A stretch of DNA of 26,906 nt from DASSLY01 sp035689185 (lineage in GTDB: Bacteria > Actinomycetota > Actinomycetes > Actinomycetales > Dermatophilaceae). Below the pieces are notes generated by a model, which saw only the letters and a list, made by a program, of their open reading frames with translations, did not search any database and was not told the origin of the DNA. This document shows positions 21,381-26,906 of the stretch, piece after piece. Position numbers and translations under genes: made by a program. The DNA lies in the NCBI GenBank assembly GCA_035689185.1, contig DASSLY010000083.1, positions 1 through 26,906 on the forward strand. The letters run 5' to 3'. Each line of letters opens with the position of its first letter. Position 1 is the stretch's first letter.

Positions 21381-22024
21381 TGTTGCTGGACCTCCCGCTG
21401 GCTGCGCAGCCCAGCCCGGGCGAGGCACGCCGGCTGCTGGAGGCCGAACTGGGCAAGCCGGCCTACCACGAGGTGCCCGTCGTGGACCGCATCGTGGGAT
21501 GGATCCTGCAACGGTGGGAGCAGCTCATCGGGGGGCCCGACCCCAGTGCCGCCACGGCGCTCCCGCCGTGGGTCACCGCGCTCCTGGCCCTGCTCGTGGT
21601 CGGGCTGCTCGCCGTCGTCCTGCCCCGCGTGCAGCGCGAGCGGCGGGTCCGGGCGGCGCGGGAGGCGACGCTGGGCGAGCTGGACCGCAGCGCCGCGCAG
21701 TACCGCCGGCGCGCCGCGGACGCCCTGGCTGGCGACGACCTCGCAGCGGCGGTGCTGGACACCTTCCGGGCGATCGCCCGCGACATGGCCGACCGGACGC
21801 TGCTCGCCGACGCCCCGGGGCTCACCGCGCACGAGATCGGCGACGCGCTGGCACCGAGGTTCCCGGAGCGAGCCGATGACCTGAGGCGTGCCGCGACGGT
21901 GTTCGACCAGGTCAGGTACGGCGGGAGCCGGCCCGACCGGCATACGGCGCTGTGGCTGGTCGAGTTGGACCGTGCGCTTGCCGCCGCACGTCCGCTATTG
22001 CCGGTGGCGCAGGCCGCGCGGTGA
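21380..22024 (+). CDS. DUF4129-type membrane protein
   Basis: 214 aa. A short N-terminal segment (EARRLLEAELGKPAYHE, then VDRIVGWILQRWEQL) is followed by one membrane helix (about residues 56-75), a basic stretch and a helical cytosolic C-terminal domain. That domain has the DUF4129 pattern: AAVLDTFRAIARDMADRTLL, then GLTAHEIGDAL, and a late DQVRYGG. Proteins with this domain sit in MoxR/DUF58/transglutaminase clusters; molecular role unknown. Start overlaps the previous stop by 1 nt, and its own stop overlaps the next GTG by 4 bp. Confidence 0.85.
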   Translation: MLLDLPLAAQPSPGEARRLLEAELGKPAYHEVPVVDRIVGWILQRWEQLIGGPDPSAATALPPWVTALLALLVVGLLAVVLPRVQRERRVRAAREATLGELDRSAAQYRRRAADALAGDDLAAAVLDTFRAIARDMADRTLLADAPGLTAHEIGDALAPRFPERADDLRRAATVFDQVRYGGSRPDRHTALWLVELDRALAAARPLLPVAQAAR

Positions 22025-23210
22025 CCGCCCTGACCGCCACTGGCGGCACGCCAGCGCGCCGCCGGCTGCCCCGCGCCGGCCGGGCCCTGCCCGTCCTGCT
22101 CGTCCTGCTCGTTCTCGGCTCGGTGGCCGCGCTGACCGTGCTCACCAGCAGCCAGGAACCGCACCGGGAGCGCCTCGACCCGCAGAACGCGCTGCCTGGT
22201 GGGGCCCGAGCGGTCGCCCAGGTGCTCGGCCAGCGCGGGGTCCGGGTGGACATCGCCCGCTCCGCCGCCGACCTGGCGGCCCGCGAGGTGGGGACCGCCA
22301 CGACCGTGCTGGTCTCGCTGCCGGACCGGCTCTCCGACCGCACCGCTCGCCACGCCGCCGACGTCGCCGGCCGGGGCTCCGGCCTGGTGCTTCTCGCGCC
22401 CGAACAGCCGGTGCTGGACGCGATGGGCCTGCCGGCACGGGCCGTCCGGTCGGTGCGGCAGTCGGCGACCGCGGGCTGCTCGACCGCGTTGGCCGACCCG
22501 CAGGACCAGCTCACCCGGCCCCGCATCGCCTACCTCAGCGAGCGGGCGGCGGACACGTGCTTCCGTGGCGACGATGGCCCCTACCTGGTGCGCCTGGCCA
22601 CCGGGTCCGGCCTGCCGGTGACCGTGGTCGGGGCCAGCGACTTCCTCAGCAATGACGGCATCACCCAGGCCGACAACGCGGCCCTGGCGCTGCGGCTGCT
22701 CGGCCGCACCGCTCACCTGGTCTGGTACGTCCCCAGCCTCGGCGACGTCCAGGTGGGCGACCGGCCCGGCCGCGAGAGCGTCGTGCCCCCCGTCGCCGGA
22801 CCGGGACTGCTGGTCCTCGCGTCCGCCGCGCTCGCCCTCGTGCTGTGGCGCGGTCGCCGGCTGGGCCGGCTGGTCACCGAGCCGCTTCCCGTGGTCGTAC
22901 GCGCCGTCGAGACCACCGAGAGCCGCGGCCGGATGTACCGCCGCGCCCGGGACCGCGAGCGGGCCGCCGCGGTGCTGCGGCATGCGACGAGAGCCAGGCT
23001 CGCGGCATACCTGGGCCTGCCGGCCGGCACCCCGGCGACCGCCATCGCCGCCGCCGCGGCGTCGGCGAGCAACCGCCCGTATGACGCGGTGCTGTGTCTG
23101 CTGGGCGACCCGCCGGCCGGCTCGGCCGGGATGGACGACGGGCAGCTGGTCCGGCTCGCCGGTGAGCTGGAACAGCTGGAGCGGGCTGTCCGTCGGCAAG
23201 GATTGCCGGC

Positions 23211-23214
<4 letters not shown>
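22021..23214 (+). CDS. DUF4350-type membrane protein
   Basis: 397 aa. One N-terminal membrane helix (about residues 23-42) follows a basic start, then an extracytoplasmic domain of ~220 residues. This begins LDPQNALPGGARAVAQVLGQRGVRVDIA, the DUF4350 signature, with a flavodoxin-like alternation (TVLVSLPDRLS, LVLLAPEQ). A second helix (about 261-280, LLVLASAALALVLW) precedes a basic cytosolic tail with RMYRRARDRERAA. The domain resembles a ligand-binding Rossmann-like fold seen in gliding/protease-accessory proteins, but no function is known. GTG start and stop both overlap neighbours by 4 bp. Confidence 0.85.
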
Positions 23215-24221
<1,007 letters not shown>

Positions 24222-24234
24222 GCCCCGCTCAGAC

Positions 24235-25527
24235 ATGGCGCTCACCGGACGGACGCCGCTGCTGCTCCTGCTGGGGCTGGTGGCCGTGCTGCTCTCGCCC
24301 ACCGGCCTGACCGTGCGGGTGTGGTGGCTGGTCGTGCTACTGGCGGTGCTGCTGGACCTCGCGCTGGCGGTGAGCCCACGGCGGCTGGAGCTGTCCCGGA
24401 CCGGAGTGCGGCAGGTGCGGCTGGGCGAGTCCGGCAGCAGCACGCTGCTGCTGGCCAACCCGGGGACGCGGCGGCTGCGCGCACGGGTGCGCGACGCGTG
24501 GCAGCCGTCCGCCGGTGCCCGGGGCGAGCGGCATACGGTCGCTGTGGCAGGCGGGGAGCGGGTCGCGCTGACGACGACGCTGACCCCCAGCCGCCGCGGC
24601 GACCGCCGGGCCGACCGGGTCACCGTGCGGTCGGTCGGCCCGCTCGGGCTGGCCGGTCGGCAACGGTCGATGTCGGTGCCGGGGACGATCCGGGCGCTGC
24701 CGCCGTTCACCTCGCGCAAGCACCTGCCCAGCCGGCTGGCCGTGCTGCCGCAGCTGGACGGCCGGTCCGCGGTGCGGGTCCGGGGCGCGGGGACAGAGTT
24801 CGACTCGCTGCGCGACTACGTGGTGGGCGACGACGTCCGCAGCATCGACTGGCGCGCCACCGCCCGGCGCGGCGGGGTGGTGGTGCGGACGTGGCAGCCG
24901 GAGCGGGACCGGCGGATCGTCCTGGTGCTGGACACCTCACGCACCTCGGCCGGTCGCGTCGGCGACACCCCGCGGCTGGACGCGGCCATGGACGCCGCCT
25001 TGCTGCTGGCGGCGCTGGCGGCCCGGGCCGGGGACCGGGTCGACTTCCTGGCCGGCGACCGGCGGGTGCGGGCCCGGCTGACCGGCGCGTCGCGGACCGA
25101 GCTGCTGGGCGCCCTGGTCTCGGTGATGGCACCACTGGAGCCGGCCCTCGTCGAAGCCGACTGGTCGCTTCTCGCCGGCGCAGTGACGGCTCTGGGCCGG
25201 CACCGGTCGCTGGTCGTGCTGCTGACGACGGTTGAGCCGGCCGCAGTCGAGGAGAGCCTGCTGCCAACCCTGCCGATGCTGACCCGGCACCACAGGGTCG
25301 TGCTGGCCTCGGTCGCCGACCCGGCGCTGGCGCGGATGGCCGCGGACGTGTCCTCGGTGCCCGCGGTCTACGACGCCGCAGCGGCCCAGCGGACCCTGGC
25401 GCTGCGGGCCCGGACCGCCGCGGTCCTCGGGCGGCTGGGCGTGCACGTCGTCGACGCCGACCCGCAGGCGCTGCCGGTCGCGCTCACCGACCACTACCTA
25501 CTGCTGAAGTCGCACGGACTGCTGTAG
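24235..25527 (+). CDS. DUF58 / VWA-like protein, MoxR partner
   Basis: 430 aa. Two membrane helices at the N-terminus (about residues 8-21 and 29-46), a beta-rich outer segment, then the DUF58 signature FDSLRDYVVGDD (189-200) followed by RSIDWRATARRG. A VWA-like fold with VLDTSRTSAG (231-240) comes next, its MIDAS differing from classic DxSxS. The ATG at 24235 has little ribosome-binding sequence before it, but no start inside the MoxR gene is better. Its last 44 bp overlap the 3' end of the convergent CGNR gene. Substrate of the MoxR/DUF58 pair is not evident; the transglutaminase gene often present in such clusters is absent here. Confidence 0.9.
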   Translation: MALTGRTPLLLLLGLVAVLLSPTGLTVRVWWLVVLLAVLLDLALAVSPRRLELSRTGVRQVRLGESGSSTLLLANPGTRRLRARVRDAWQPSAGARGERHTVAVAGGERVALTTTLTPSRRGDRRADRVTVRSVGPLGLAGRQRSMSVPGTIRALPPFTSRKHLPSRLAVLPQLDGRSAVRVRGAGTEFDSLRDYVVGDDVRSIDWRATARRGGVVVRTWQPERDRRIVLVLDTSRTSAGRVGDTPRLDAAMDAALLLAALAARAGDRVDFLAGDRRVRARLTGASRTELLGALVSVMAPLEPALVEADWSLLAGAVTALGRHRSLVVLLTTVEPAAVEESLLPTLPMLTRHHRVVLASVADPALARMAADVSSVPAVYDAAAAQRTLALRARTAAVLGRLGVHVVDADPQALPVALTDHYLLLKSHGLL

Positions 25528-26086
25528 CCCCCTCGACCGGGGTGCGCTTGCGGGCGCGGTATGCGGCCACGTTGGCCCGGTTGCCGCAGCCGCCGTCGCA
25601 GTAGCGACGAGACCGGTTCTTGGACAGGTCCACCAACACGTCGCCGCAGTCGGCTCCCTCGCAGATGCGCAGCCGGTCCAACTCGCCCATCCGGATCACG
25701 TCGACCAGCGCCAGCGCGGCCTCGACCGCCATCCGGGCAGCCAGCGGCGCCTCCGCCGGCGTCGCGTGCAGGTGGTAGTCCCACTGGTCGTGCTTGACCA
25801 GCTGCGGCAGCGCCCGATTCTCGCGCAGGAGCCCGTTGACGATCTCTACCGCCCGGTCCTCCCCGGCGGTCCAGACCTCGGCCAGTCGCGGCCGCAACGC
25901 TCGGACCGCCTCCAGCTCCTGCGCCGTGTGGGTGCGCGAGCCGGTCCACTGCAGCCGGCGCACGAGCTCGTCCAGCGCTGCTCGGTCGGGCAGCCCCTCG
26001 GCCGCACCGGGGTGGCGCCCCGGCCAGGTGTTCACCACGACCGCGGCCGAGGTGAGCGACACCTCGGTGTCATGGGCGAAAACCAA
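25484..26086 (-). CDS. CGNR zinc-finger regulator
   Basis: 200 aa. The start is TTG at 26086, selected because AGGAG lies 5 nt upstream; no ATG or GTG has such a site. The N-terminal ~130 residues are helical (ABATE-type stress domain, AVVVNTWPGR then DRAALDELVRRL). The C-terminal treble-clef finger is C142-x4-C147 and C163-x3-C167, the last Cys opening the CGNR signature (167-170). Presumably a DNA-binding repressor. It is divergent from an EamA transporter with a palindrome between them, a pairing that suggests it controls the transporter. Confidence 0.9.
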   Translation of the reverse strand: MVFAHDTEVSLTSAAVVVNTWPGRHPGAAEGLPDRAALDELVRRLQWTGSRTHTAQELEAVRALRPRLAEVWTAGEDRAVEIVNGLLRENRALPQLVKHDQWDYHLHATPAEAPLAARMAVEAALALVDVIRMGELDRLRICEGADCGDVLVDLSKNRSRRYCDGGCGNRANVAAYRARKRTPVEGATAVRATSAVGSGR

Positions 26087-26087
26087 C

Positions 26088-26117
26088 TTGACTCCTGACA
26101 GGCCGCAGCGATAGTGT
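26088..26117 (+). promoter_or_regulatory. Promoter of the EamA transporter gene
   Basis: TTGACT (26088-26093) and TAGTGT (26112-26117) with an 18-bp spacer, one of the better plus-strand promoters in the window. Transcription would begin about 26124, inside the palindrome at 26123-26139. Confidence 0.6.
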
Positions 26118-26122
26118 CATGT

Positions 26123-26139
26123 GTAAAGGCGTACTTTAC
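26123..26139. promoter_or_regulatory. Operator-like palindrome between the CGNR and EamA genes
   Basis: GTAAAG-GCGTA-CTTTAC is a perfect dyad with 6-bp arms and a 5-bp centre over the expected transcription start of the transporter gene, a position suited to repression. In addition ACTCCTGACAGG (26091-26102) recurs as ACTCCTTACAGG (26137-26148), 11 of 12 identical, so there may be two linked sites. Confidence 0.65.
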
Positions 26140-26163
26140 TCCTTACAGGACGGGAAGGCCACC

Positions 26164-26906
26164 ATGCTGCGGTCCGGGTTCGGGCTCGCCCTGCTGACCG
26201 CGGCCTCGTTCGGCACGTCGGGGACGTTCGCCTCCGCGCTCACCGCGGCGGGGTGGTCCCCGGGTGCCGCGGTGACCGCACGCGTGTCCTTGGCCGCGCT
26301 CGTCCTCACGGTGCCCGGTGTGCTGCAGCTACGCCGCCACCCGGTGCGGTGGACCGCGCGCTCGGCGGCCATCCTGGGCGCGTTCGGCCTGGTTGCGGTC
26401 GCCGGCTGCCAGTTCGCCTACTTCTCCGCGGTGCAGCGGCTCTCGGTCGGGGTGGCGCTCATGCTGGAGTACCTCGGCATCGTGCTCGTGGTGCTCTGGG
26501 TCTGGTTCCGCACCCGGCAGCGGCCCGGCTGGCTCACGGTCGGCGGGTCCGCGGCGGCACTGCTCGGCCTGGTCCTCGTCCTGGACCTGAGCGGACCGAC
26601 GCGGCTGGACCCGGTGGGCGTGCTGTGGGGACTCGCCGCGGGAACCGGCGTGGCGGTCTACTTCGTGCTGTCCGCTCGCGCCGAGGAGGCGCTGCCGCCG
26701 GTGTCGATGGCCTGGGCCGGCACCGGCATCGGTGCCCTCGGCCTGCTCGCGGCCGCGGCGCTCGGCCTCCTGCCGCTGACGGCGTCGCTCGACGACGTGA
26801 GGCTGGGACCGGTCACCACCGGCTGGGTCGTCCCGGTCCTCGGCCTGGCGCTGGTCGCCACCGTGGCCGCCTACAGCATGGGCATCGCCGCGGCTCGCCG
26901 GCTCGG
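26164..26906 (+). CDS. EamA-family (DMT) transporter, cut by the window end
   Basis: 247 codons are visible before the sequence ends; a family member normally has about 280-310 aa and ten membrane helices, of which eight or so are in view. The first helix has the family's LLTAASFGTSGTFASAL pattern; the first EamA repeat contains ARVSLAALVL and FAYFSAVQRLSVGVALMLEYLG. The second repeat begins about GVLWGLAAGTGVAVYFVLSARAEE. GGAAGG lies about 5 nt before the ATG. It probably exports amino acids or other small metabolites; substrate unknown. Likely repressed by the divergent CGNR protein. Confidence 0.9.
   Translation, partial: MLRSGFGLALLTAASFGTSGTFASALTAAGWSPGAAVTARVSLAALVLTVPGVLQLRRHPVRWTARSAAILGAFGLVAVAGCQFAYFSAVQRLSVGVALMLEYLGIVLVVLWVWFRTRQRPGWLTVGGSAAALLGLVLVLDLSGPTRLDPVGVLWGLAAGTGVAVYFVLSARAEEALPPVSMAWAGTGIGALGLLAAAALGLLPLTASLDDVRLGPVTTGWVVPVLGLALVATVAAYSMGIAAARRL

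Overview
The window is chromosomal DNA of a very GC-rich actinobacterium. Evidence: strong G/C third positions, frequent GTG starts, several apparently leaderless genes, a lpdA / purine nucleoside phosphorylase / pmmB / deoC neighbourhood of the kind seen in mycobacteria and streptomycetes, and an actinobacterial-type 16S rRNA leader at the left edge. I see no mobile element, CRISPR array or tRNA. GC content was judged by eye, and all family calls come from motifs, without database searches.

Layout. (1) 1-819: no protein gene. The left edge looks like the leader of an rRNA operon that continues leftward out of the window on the minus strand, with a good promoter at 185-213. Upstream lie a modular GC-rich tandem array (261-509) and a separate 20-bp tandem array (721-829) that supplies the stop codon of the next gene. 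(2) 820-4250: an acyl-CoA carboxylase beta subunit and an acyl-CoA dehydrogenase (translationally coupled, minus strand), divergent from a LiuR-like MerR regulator, with a perfect 18-bp dyad between them: a regulated acyl-CoA catabolic unit. (3) 4252-7213: a secreted, membrane-anchored VWA protein facing a membrane protein whose N-terminus resembles a degenerate kinase. (4) 7358-9677: soxR divergent from an SDR oxidoreductase plus a QueA-like protein, with a SoxR box in a 19-bp-spacer promoter. (5) 9832-10383: two small proteins. (6) 10385-19371: lpdA-type flavoprotein; a lipoprotein / purine nucleoside phosphorylase / phosphomutase operon; a PH-like membrane protein; and a deoC / aldehyde dehydrogenase / pseudo-aldehyde dehydrogenase operon. 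Together these would degrade nucleosides: phosphorolysis, pentose-1-P to pentose-5-P, aldol cleavage to acetaldehyde and glyceraldehyde-3-P, then aldehyde oxidation. (7) 19580-20104: a secreted cupredoxin-like protein with a palindromic 5' UTR. (8) 20232-25527: a five-gene membrane/MoxR/DUF58 operon. (9) 25484-26906: a CGNR zinc-finger regulator divergent from an EamA transporter cut by the window end, with an operator-like palindrome between them.

The points most worth following up are the enrichment of the 7-mer GTATGCC/GGCATAC in every reading frame and between genes; the two-gene form of an ALDH16-like enzyme; the SoxR-controlled QueA-like operon; the divergent leaderless promoters at 16034-16069; and the modular repeat array beside the rRNA promoter.
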